DNA from: CAZSRX01 sp964609675 [NCBI: uncultured Bacteroidota bacterium] | GTDB taxonomy: Bacteria; CLD3; SB21 | Length of the DNA: 64,000 nt | Direction: 5' to 3' | Assembly (NCBI GenBank): GCA_964609675.1 | Contig: CAZSRX010000001.1 | Span: 118,675-182,674, forward strand | Shown: positions 57,339 through 64,000 of the stretch, piece by piece | Numbering within the stretch: the first letter of the stretch is position 1 | Layout of the letters: every line of letters begins with the position of its first letter | Notes under the pieces: model-generated | What the model saw: only the letters and a program-made list of their open reading frames with translations | The model's database searches: none | What the model was told of the DNA's origin: nothing | Position numbers and translations under genes: made by a program

Positions 57339-58592
57339 ATGATTTCGGATCAGGATTCTAAATTTACGCTGGTCGGCCTCGCGCTGATCCTTTTATTCGG
57401 TGTATGGTTTTTTGCCATCAAGGATGCCTTGTCGCCATTCATTTTGTCTCTGATTATTATCGGTTTTATGCTGCCTTTCCGCCAGCACCGCTCAATCCGT
57501 GTGCTCATCGCGCTGGTATTCACGCTGTTCATGATCTGGTTATTCTTTTACCTGCAGGACATTGTCAGCCCTTTCCTGATTGCGTTTGCGCTGGCTTACC
57601 TTTTTGACCCGGTAGTGGACCGGCTGGAAAAACTTAAAATTAACCGCGCGTTTTCCATTGTCGTTATAATATTTTTTATTGTGGGCTTGCTGGTTTCGTT
57701 TGTGCTGTTCGTAATCCCGCAGTTTGCCGCCGAAGTCGAAAAACTCGGAAAGACCCTGCCGTCCTATGAGACGTTCAAGGAAAGCATCCGCCAGAATTGG
57801 TGGGGCATTCTCGACCGGGTTGGTCTGCATTTCGAACGGGTTTTTCAGATGATTGAATCCGAAGGCCCCTCTAAAACCAATGAAATATTAAAATACTTCT
57901 CCTTAAGTGCCCGGGGGCTCACTTCCGGTATCACGTCCATCATCAATCAGCTGATTAATTTGATTCTGATTCCTTTCGCGACATTTTATTTCCTTCGCGA
58001 TTTCGACCGCAACATGGCTTATATCAGAACAAAAATTCCCGATCGCCACAAGGACCGCGCCGAAAAAATTTACACGCGCATCAACACCATTCTCAGCCTG
58101 TATATCCGGGGAAAAATCCTCGTTGCCGTGATCATCACGTTTATTACGTGGCTGGCGCTGACGGTTTTTCAGATAAATTTTGCCCTGATTATCGCTTTAT
58201 CCACAGGCTTTCTGAGCATTATTCCTTACATCGGCCCCATCCTGACGATGGTTATCGGCGGCGTGCTTGGCCTCCTCAATCCCGACCCGCTCTCGGCTGA
58301 CCTGACGGTTCTCATCATTTTGGCGATTATTCAGATTCTGGATATGCTCATTATATCCCCCAAAGTCATCGGCGAGAAAATCGGTATTCATCCGGTGTTG
58401 ATGATTTTTGCCCTTTTTGTTTTCGGGAAAGTTCTCGGTTTTCTCGGTTTGGTAATCGCTATCCCGGTAACCGCCATACTAAAAGTATTCATTCTGGAAT
58501 GGTATGAACAAAATTTTTACAAAAAGGAATTTCTTGGCAGCGATCATTCGGTTCCGAAACCGGAAATAGATATCGGGGAATCGTCATCGTAA
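57339..58592 (+). CDS. AI-2E family transporter (PerM/YdiK-like)
   Basis: 417 residues with about eight membrane helices. The central region has ITSIINQLINLILIPFATFYFLRDF; SIIPYIGPILTMVIGGVLGL and the late IHPVLMIFALFVFGKVLGFLG are typical of the family. Some members export autoinducer-2; others move ions or are uncharacterised. The name should not be taken as function. It lies six bases after the cstA-like gene, probably one operon, and is convergent with the protease gene. Confidence 0.9.
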   Translation: MISDQDSKFTLVGLALILLFGVWFFAIKDALSPFILSLIIIGFMLPFRQHRSIRVLIALVFTLFMIWLFFYLQDIVSPFLIAFALAYLFDPVVDRLEKLKINRAFSIVVIIFFIVGLLVSFVLFVIPQFAAEVEKLGKTLPSYETFKESIRQNWWGILDRVGLHFERVFQMIESEGPSKTNEILKYFSLSARGLTSGITSIINQLINLILIPFATFYFLRDFDRNMAYIRTKIPDRHKDRAEKIYTRINTILSLYIRGKILVAVIITFITWLALTVFQINFALIIALSTGFLSIIPYIGPILTMVIGGVLGLLNPDPLSADLTVLIILAIIQILDMLIISPKVIGEKIGIHPVLMIFALFVFGKVLGFLGLVIAIPVTAILKVFILEWYEQNFYKKEFLGSDHSVPKPEIDIGESSS

Positions 58593-58595
58593 CTT

Positions 58596-59720
58596 TTACT
58601 GAATCCTCGCTTGAAGGGATACGGTTTTTGAGAATTCCCGGCCGTCACGAAATACCATTAATGTTACAGCATCGCCCGGTTTTTTCATCGCTACGTGTGT
58701 CTGCAAATCCGAAGGCTGCATTAATTTTTTCCCGTCCGCTTGGTACAGCACATCGCCTGCTTTGATTCCGGCGGCCGCGGCCGGGCCGTTCTCCGATACG
58801 CTGAGCACCAATACGCCCTCTTCCCGCTTCAGGCCGATGGTTTGCGCATACTCCCGGCTGATTTCCTGCACCTGGATGCCGAGAAATCCGCGTTCGATTT
58901 TTCCGCTGGCTATCAGACTCTCGGTAACGTAGCGCGCCAGATTTATCGGTATCGCAAACCCGTAACCCTGATACATTCCCGTCTTGCTGGCAATGGCCGT
59001 ATTGATGCCGATAACTTCACCGTGAAGATTGACCAGCGCCCCGCCGCTGTTGCCCGGATTTACCGCCGCGTCTGTCTGGATGAAATGCTCGATGCCATAT
59101 TCATCCCCGATAATGCTGATGGAGCGGCCTGTCGCGCTGATAATCCCCGCCGTCACGGTGGAATGAAGGTTCATCGGCGAACCCACCGCCAGCACCCATT
59201 CCCCGGGCTGAAGGATATCGGAATTACCTAAAACCGCTGCCGGAAGCTGATCAGCGGCTATTTTCAGCAGCGCAATATCGGTCAGCGGATCGGTCCCGAC
59301 GATATCGGCGTCAAAGATACGCTTGTCGTACAATTTCACCCTTAAACTTTTGACTTCCCGAACTACATGCTCGTTGGTAATTATGTAGCCGTCCTGCCGC
59401 ACAATCACCCCGGATCCCAGCAATTGCTCGGGCGCGCTCTTCCGGTGCCTGCGGAACCATTCTTCCCATACCCCGCTCAGCCGGCTTTCCTTCTCGGCTG
59501 TCACGGTCACCACCGACGGCGTTACTTTTCTTGCGATACCGGTAAAAGTGCGGTTCCAATTGTCGGCCGCTGAAAAGTCGGTGATAATGGTATCCGCTGT
59601 TACCGCGGGCGTGCTATAATAAAGTAATTGCTGAATATCTTTATGAAATACGGAGCCGACGATGAGGCCAATCGTAAATACCGCCATCAGAATAGCTAAA
59701 ACCGAATTTTTTCTTTGCAT
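58596..59720 (-). CDS. DegQ/DegS-like trypsin-type serine protease with one PDZ domain
   Basis: 374 residues. An N-terminal membrane helix (about 7-24) is followed by the protease domain with catalytic H118 (ITNEHVV), D148 (TDIALLKI) and S225 (AAVNPGNSGGALV). One PDZ domain ends the protein (about 285-374, LSVENGP-like LSVSENGPAAAAGIKAGDVL). A single PDZ and a membrane anchor resemble DegS more than DegP, but no RseA is in the window. It acts in the periplasm on misfolded or regulatory proteins. GGAGG precedes the ATG; the bifunctional-nuclease-family gene is 18 bases upstream. Confidence 0.95.
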   Translation of the reverse strand: MQRKNSVLAILMAVFTIGLIVGSVFHKDIQQLLYYSTPAVTADTIITDFSAADNWNRTFTGIARKVTPSVVTVTAEKESRLSGVWEEWFRRHRKSAPEQLLGSGVIVRQDGYIITNEHVVREVKSLRVKLYDKRIFDADIVGTDPLTDIALLKIAADQLPAAVLGNSDILQPGEWVLAVGSPMNLHSTVTAGIISATGRSISIIGDEYGIEHFIQTDAAVNPGNSGGALVNLHGEVIGINTAIASKTGMYQGYGFAIPINLARYVTESLIASGKIERGFLGIQVQEISREYAQTIGLKREEGVLVLSVSENGPAAAAGIKAGDVLYQADGKKLMQPSDLQTHVAMKKPGDAVTLMVFRDGREFSKTVSLQARIQ

Positions 59721-59738
59721 TCGTATCCTCCCGCATGA

Positions 59739-60317
59739 TTACGTTTTCCGGGGCTTACCTGAAAACGGATTGCCCAGGGGCATCCCGTACAGACGCAGAA
59801 TATCCCTATGTACGTAAACCGGCGCCTGATACCGTAAGGCCAGGGCGATGGCGTCGCTTGGCCGGCTGTCAATTTCAGTAACGGCTCCGAAGCCGTCTTT
59901 AATAAACAGCGTTGCGTAATACGTGTTGTTTTCGATGGCGTCAATCACTGCGAGCAACAGCGTGGTGCCGGTTGTATCCATGACGGTTTTCATCAGATCC
60001 GCTGTCAGCGGCCGCGGCGGTTCAACGTGATTCAATGCGAGTTGTATTGCCATGGATTCGGCGGTTCCGATTTGGATGACCAGCGCGATTTTCCCTTCTT
60101 CCGCAAACAACACAACGCCGGGGGCGTTGGTGAGGCTGTCGTTCAATACGCCTACCACGCTGACTTCGATCAGATCATCCGTTATCAGCTCGGATACGCT
60201 GAAATTCCTTTCAAACAACCGCGCCGGGCCGCCATCCCGCACCCATAATATTATGATAATAACGCCCAGTGAAAGCAGAAAGTAAAAAACAAATTTTTTA
60301 AATCGTACCTGCAGCAT
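59739..60317 (-). CDS. Bifunctional nuclease family (DUF151) protein with membrane anchor
   Basis: 192 residues. An N-terminal membrane helix (KFVFYFLLSLGVIIIILWV) is followed by a BFN/DUF151 domain: ELITDDLIEVSVVGVL, the middle AIQLALNHVEPPRPLTADLM, and SRPSDAIALALRYQAPVYVH, the strongest family motif. Plant and bacterial BFN proteins were described as RNase/DNase, and a DUF151 protein from Thermotoga has been solved; the role here is open. With the anchor, the domain would be outside the cytoplasm, which is odd for a nuclease of this family. Confidence 0.9.
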   Translation of the reverse strand: MLQVRFKKFVFYFLLSLGVIIIILWVRDGGPARLFERNFSVSELITDDLIEVSVVGVLNDSLTNAPGVVLFAEEGKIALVIQIGTAESMAIQLALNHVEPPRPLTADLMKTVMDTTGTTLLLAVIDAIENNTYYATLFIKDGFGAVTEIDSRPSDAIALALRYQAPVYVHRDILRLYGMPLGNPFSGKPRKT

Positions 60318-60331
60318 GAGTTTCCCAAAAT

Positions 60332-60366
60332 AAAAAAACCCAGGGATAGGGTATTACCCTGGGTTT
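60332..60366 (-). terminator. Intrinsic terminator after small acidic gene
   Basis: Minus strand: 10-bp perfect stem aaacccaggg/ccctgggttt with an 11-base loop, then seven T residues. A second hairpin with arms aggtta/taacct (about 60381-60397) stands just upstream on the transcript. It would end the transcript from 60797 before the DUF151 gene. Confidence 0.8.
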
Positions 60367-60554
60367 CTATCGTAGCCCAGAGGTTAGGGGGTAACCTCCG
60401 TGGTAAAAAATATTTTCGGATCGCTTGAAGCCGCGCGAATATAACGGCAATCGGTTTCCTTTTCGTCTGAACTAATCATCAAATATAAATTTAAACCGCC
60501 CGATGACGGTTTTCCTGAACGTCAGCCGAACAGCTTATTTCCGGAGGCAATCGT

Positions 60555-60797
60555 TCAGCCCTCCAGTTCCACTTCGTCTTCGCCCTTGAAATCCTCGATG
60601 AAACGTTCCTGTGCCTCGGTGATATCGGTGCCGAAACCGCGCATGATTTCATCCGGCGAAAGATTCAGTTCCTGCAAACAGTAGCGTAAGTAATACTCAT
60701 ACTCCAGATCCGGATCTTCTTCCAGCATGTTTTCGGCTTCAATTTCATTGCAGCTGTTTTCGCGGGCAACCCATTCCGCTGCGGTTAATCTGGCCAT
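60555..60797 (-). CDS. Small acidic protein of unknown function
   Basis: 80 residues, strongly acidic (more than 20 Asp/Glu), with no signal peptide. No family recognised. Composition and the pattern LEYEYYLRYCLQELNLSPDE suggest two or three helices. It has its own strong promoter, and a clear AAAGGA ribosome site. The 237-base gap that follows contains two hairpins, the second a terminator; no other gene is seen there. It diverges from uvrA. Confidence 0.78.
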   Translation of the reverse strand: MARLTAAEWVARENSCNEIEAENMLEEDPDLEYEYYLRYCLQELNLSPDEIMRGFGTDITEAQERFIEDFKGEDEVELEG

Positions 60798-60861
60798 AGA
60801 TAATTTCCTTTGTACTGATATGTTAAACTATAATTTTTTGTGTTGTAAAAAAATTTTTGCA

Positions 60862-60890
60862 ATGATAGTAAAATAAACCCCGTTTGTCAA
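60862..60890 (-). promoter_or_regulatory. Predicted promoter of small acidic gene
   Basis: Minus-strand -35 TTGACA (60885-60890, perfect), 17-base spacer, -10 TATCAT (60862-60867). Confidence 0.65.
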
Positions 60891-60931
60891 GAATAAACAT
60901 TGAGAATGTTAAAAAAATACGCACTTGCTTC

Positions 60932-60960
60932 TTGCTATTATTGCCCGCAAATCCTATATT
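60932..60960 (+). promoter_or_regulatory. Predicted promoter of uvrA
   Basis: -35 TTGCTA (60932-60937), 17-base spacer, -10 TATATT (60955-60960). A start near 60967 would exclude a TTG codon at 60925 and favour TTG at 60991 as the uvrA start. No LexA-like site was recognised. Confidence 0.5.
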
Positions 60961-60990
60961 CCCGCCGCATCATTTGAAAAGGCTGACGCG

Positions 60991-63903
60991 TTGTCAAAAA
61001 TAAAATCGCCGGAAGATATACCTGACGTCATCGCCGGATCCGCGGAGTTCGGATTAAAGGATCGCATCCTGCTTAAGGGCGTCCGCGTCCATAATCTCAA
61101 GAATATCGATCTGGAAATCCCGCGCAATACCCTGACGGTCGTTACCGGCTTGTCCGGATCCGGTAAGTCGTCGCTCGCGTTCGATACAATCTATGCCGAA
61201 GGCCAGCGCCGGTATGTGGAATCGATGTCCGCCTATGCGCGTCAGTTCCTCGATGTGCTGGAAAAACCCGATGTGGACCTGGCGGACGGCCTCAGCCCCA
61301 CCATTTCCATTGAGCAGAAAACCGCGGGAAGAAATCCGCGCTCCACCGTGGGCACCGTTACGGAAATATACGACTTTCTCCGTCTGCTCTACGCCAAAGC
61401 CGCGACCCCCTATTGCTACAACTGCGGCAAGGAAATCGTCCGTCAGACCCGCGACCGGATTCTGGAAACCATTGTCAAAACCGCCCGCCACTCCAAAATC
61501 CAGATTCTGGCTCCTGTCGTCAAAGGCCGAAAAGGCCATTACAGGGAATTGTTTGAAAAACTCCGGAAAAGCGGTTATGTGCGGGTACGCATTGACGGCG
61601 TTACGCAGGAACTGGAACAGGTCTCGCAGGTTTCGCGCTTCAAAATCCATAACATCGAGGTGGTGGTGGATCGCCTGAGTATCGGCGCCACCGTGGACCA
61701 GCGACTCATCGACTCGGTCGAACAGGCGCTGGAGCTGGGCGAAGGACAGATTATCATCAGCCCGCAGGAACCGGATCCGAAAAAACCGCTGACCAATGAC
61801 ATTCCGTTCAGCCGGCGCTGGGCCTGCCCGGACTGCGGCATCAGCTATGAGGAACCGTACCCGAAACTTTTTTCGTTCAACAGCCCTTACGGCGCCTGCC
61901 CGGATTGCAACGGCCTGGGCGTGATCCGGTCGTTTGACGAGCGGTTGATTATCCCGGATCCTGCGCTTTCCATAAACGAAAGCGCCATTAAACCGTATCC
62001 CAATCCGAAAACCCGCTCGTATTTCTACCTGCAGATGGAAAAAATACTGAACGATTTCGGCTGTGATTTCGACACGCCGGTTAAAAAACTTTCCAAAAAG
62101 TGTTACCAGGCGCTGATGCACGGTACCGGAAATGAAAAACATGATTTTTATTATTATTCCGCAGGCCGGAAAAGAAATTACAAAGGTAAATACCTCGGTA
62201 TCATCGGCATCCTCAAACATTATTACGATAATACGACCAGCGATCATATCCGCAATTGGGCCGAAAACTGTATGAGCGAACAGACCTGCCGGGCCTGCGG
62301 GGGCGGGCGACTCAAGCCGGAGCCGTTATCCTATCGCATCGAAGGCAGGAACATCCACGATACCGTACAAATGTCCATTAAATCGGCCGCCCGTTTCTTT
62401 TCGGAATTGCGTTTTACGGAACGGCTGGAGCCGGTCACTGCGCCGGTTCTTAAGGAAATTAACGAGCGTCTCGGCTTCCTGCTAAAAGTGGGATTGGACT
62501 ACCTGACGCTCGACCGGTCCGCGCGGACGCTTTCAGGCGGCGAATCCCAGCGTATCCGATTGGCGACGCAGGTGGGTTCTCAACTCGTCGGCGTTATCTA
62601 TGTTCTCGATGAGCCCAGTATCGGCCTCCATCACCGCGACAATCAGCGGCTGATTAACTCTCTGATGAATCTGCGTGACCTCGGCAACACCGTTATCGTG
62701 GTCGAACACGACCGGGACACGATGGAGCATGCCGATTACTTAGTGGATCTGGGCCCCGGCGCGGGCCGACTGGGCGGCGAAGTGGTGGCCGCAGGCCCTC
62801 CGGCAAATTTAAACCTGTACCGGCCTTCAATTACCGCCGCTTATCTCTCTGGCCAAAGGAAAATCGCTGTCCCGGAAACTCGCCGCACGGGTAATGGAAA
62901 AAAAATCACCCTGAAGGGCGCTTCCGGCCATAACCTGAAAAATGTCGAGCTGACTTTACCGCTTGGCACTTTTATCTGCGTAACCGGCGTCAGCGGCTCC
63001 GGCAAAAGCTCACTGATCAACGAAACCCTGTTCCCGATTTTGTCACGGCACTTTTATCAGTCGTCTATGATTCCCCTGCCGTATGAATCGATTAACGGTT
63101 TGGAACATATCGATAAAGTCATCGATATTGACCAGTCGCCTATCGGTCGCACGCCCCGAAGTAATCCGGCGACCTATACGAACTTGTTTACGCTCATACG
63201 CGACTGGTTTGCCAGCCTCCCGGAATCCAAAATCCGTGGATATAAGCCCGGCCGGTTCAGCTTTAACGTCTCCGGGGGCCGATGCGAGGATTGTCAGGGG
63301 GCCGGTTTGCGCAAAATTGAAATGAATTTTCTTCCCGACGTCTATGTGCGCTGCGAAACCTGTGATGGCAAGCGGTATAACCGCGAGACACTCGAAATCC
63401 TTTACAAAAAGAAAAGCATCTCCGACGTGCTGGAAATGACCGTCGCGGAAGCTGTCGAGTTTTTCGAAGCGGTGCCGCCGATTAAAAGAAAACTGCAGAC
63501 CCTGCACGATGTCGGACTCGATTACATCCATCTCGGCCAGCAGGCCACCACGCTTTCCGGCGGGGAAGCCCAGCGCGTCAAACTCGCCGAGGAACTATCC
63601 AAAGTATCTACCGGAAAAACCCTTTACATATTGGACGAACCCACCACCGGCCTCCACTTCGAGGATATTAATATGCTCCTCAATGTGCTCGGCAAACTGA
63701 CGGATAAGGGCAATACAGTCGTGGTCATCGAACATAATATGGACGTGATTAAATCGGCGGACTGGATTATAGACCTTGGCCCCGAAGGCGGCGATGAAGG
63801 CGGTTTTATCATAGCGGAAGGTACCCCGGAAGACGTCGCGGTTAATCCGGATTCGTTCACGGGCGATTGCCTGAGGAAAGAATTCGAATCAACTAAATAT
63901 TGA
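60991..63903 (+). CDS. uvrA: Excinuclease ABC subunit A
   Basis: 970 residues from TTG 60991 (AAAGG nine bases upstream); TTG 60925 in the same frame is an alternative, and no ATG lies before the conserved start [20 protein letters not shown]. Two ABC modules: Walker [10 protein letters not shown] and GVSGSGKSS; signatures [14 protein letters not shown] and [14 protein letters not shown]. Zinc-binding cysteines: CPDCG...CPDCNG, CRACGG and CEDCQGAG...CETCDG. It recognises bulky DNA lesions and loads UvrB for nucleotide excision repair. Length and all motifs are normal. Confidence 0.97.
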   Translation: MSKIKSPEDIPDVIAGSAEFGLKDRILLKGVRVHNLKNIDLEIPRNTLTVVTGLSGSGKSSLAFDTIYAEGQRRYVESMSAYARQFLDVLEKPDVDLADGLSPTISIEQKTAGRNPRSTVGTVTEIYDFLRLLYAKAATPYCYNCGKEIVRQTRDRILETIVKTARHSKIQILAPVVKGRKGHYRELFEKLRKSGYVRVRIDGVTQELEQVSQVSRFKIHNIEVVVDRLSIGATVDQRLIDSVEQALELGEGQIIISPQEPDPKKPLTNDIPFSRRWACPDCGISYEEPYPKLFSFNSPYGACPDCNGLGVIRSFDERLIIPDPALSINESAIKPYPNPKTRSYFYLQMEKILNDFGCDFDTPVKKLSKKCYQALMHGTGNEKHDFYYYSAGRKRNYKGKYLGIIGILKHYYDNTTSDHIRNWAENCMSEQTCRACGGGRLKPEPLSYRIEGRNIHDTVQMSIKSAARFFSELRFTERLEPVTAPVLKEINERLGFLLKVGLDYLTLDRSARTLSGGESQRIRLATQVGSQLVGVIYVLDEPSIGLHHRDNQRLINSLMNLRDLGNTVIVVEHDRDTMEHADYLVDLGPGAGRLGGEVVAAGPPANLNLYRPSITAAYLSGQRKIAVPETRRTGNGKKITLKGASGHNLKNVELTLPLGTFICVTGVSGSGKSSLINETLFPILSRHFYQSSMIPLPYESINGLEHIDKVIDIDQSPIGRTPRSNPATYTNLFTLIRDWFASLPESKIRGYKPGRFSFNVSGGRCEDCQGAGLRKIEMNFLPDVYVRCETCDGKRYNRETLEILYKKKSISDVLEMTVAEAVEFFEAVPPIKRKLQTLHDVGLDYIHLGQQATTLSGGEAQRVKLAEELSKVSTGKTLYILDEPTTGLHFEDINMLLNVLGKLTDKGNTVVVIEHNMDVIKSADWIIDLGPEGGDEGGFIIAEGTPEDVAVNPDSFTGDCLRKEFESTKY

Positions 63904-63965
63904 TTTTACGGCCCTTCTTTTATAATTTTTTTGTACCGCTTTCCATATTATATTAAACCGAATAA

Positions 63966-63994
63966 TTGACATTACATAATAAAAGTCGTATATT
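63966..63994 (+). promoter_or_regulatory. Predicted promoter of a gene beyond the window
   Basis: -35 TTGACA (63966-63971), 17-base spacer, -10 TATATT (63989-63994), in an A/T-rich tail after uvrA. No clear uvrA terminator is seen in 63904-63965. Confidence 0.6.
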
Positions 63995-64000
63995 AGGGTA

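Noticed and set aside
60925-60990. uvrA start at TTG 60925
   Set aside because: It would lie upstream of the predicted -10 and transcription start; TTG 60991 has a better-placed ribosome site. Not excluded if another promoter is used.

Overview
The window is one continuous, gene-dense bacterial chromosome segment with no insertion sequence, prophage, CRISPR array or rRNA operon. The organism is a Gram-negative (diderm): it carries heptose-precursor synthesis (HldE) with two glycosyltransferases, MlaE/MlaF lipid-transport subunits, several lipoproteins and a periplasmic DegQ-type protease. A complete F1Fo ATP synthase operon, an energy-converting hydrogenase-related (Ehr) membrane complex, a carbon-starvation-type transporter and a selenocysteine tRNA with a NifS-SelD fusion suggest an anaerobe or facultative anaerobe from a poorly sampled lineage, possibly FCB-like. 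The phylum is inference only. Several promoters can be read as TTGnnn-17-TATnnT, so a sigma70-like consensus holds here.

Layout. 1-4042 (minus): hldE, a GT4 and a GT9 glycosyltransferase and a DUF1287 protein with overlapping or abutting ends, an LPS-core or surface-glycan operon. 4137-5660: a FemAB-like transferase and a Fur-family regulator, convergent. 5744-10774 (minus): a five-gene envelope module of unknown function: a helical protein, two membrane-anchored SBP_bac_3-LysM paralogs, a two-TM coiled-coil protein and a TPR protein, with its own promoter. 11249-14694: a DUF4139/MuiA-like protein diverging from two coupled unknown genes; a degenerate palindromic repeat lies at 11030-11235. 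14942-22577: atpBEFHA, two small paralogous lipoproteins, then atpGDC, ending in a strong terminator. 22630-30156 (minus): a YkgJ protein, a HEAT-cyclophilin lipoprotein, Tex, and a PDZ-membrane-GAF-PP2C phosphatase. 30333-38645: a MerR regulator, an HTH-EIIA protein and the six-gene Ehr complex. 38776-41109: purM and a purine permease. 41126-46073: a membrane-protein/DUF4129/DUF4350/MoxR operon and an unknown protein. 46092-49195: lysS, mlaE, mlaF. 49192-50500 (minus): a MmcQ-like protein and TerC. 50767-54178 (minus): NifS-SelD, a DHOD-like flavoprotein and tRNA-Sec. 54305-58592: SAM-I riboswitch and metK, then cstA-like and AI-2E-family genes. 58596-60797 (minus): DegQ-like protease, bifunctional-nuclease-family protein and a small acidic protein; then uvrA to 63903.

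The best candidates for undescribed biology are: (i) the SBP-LysM module, which has two ligand-binding domains but no ABC permease or ATPase; (ii) two related lipoproteins inside the atp operon, between the alpha and gamma subunit genes; and (iii) the Ehr complex, whose catalytic subunit has lost all four nickel-binding cysteines and which is preceded by a MerR regulator and a DNA-binding-like domain fused to PTS EIIA.
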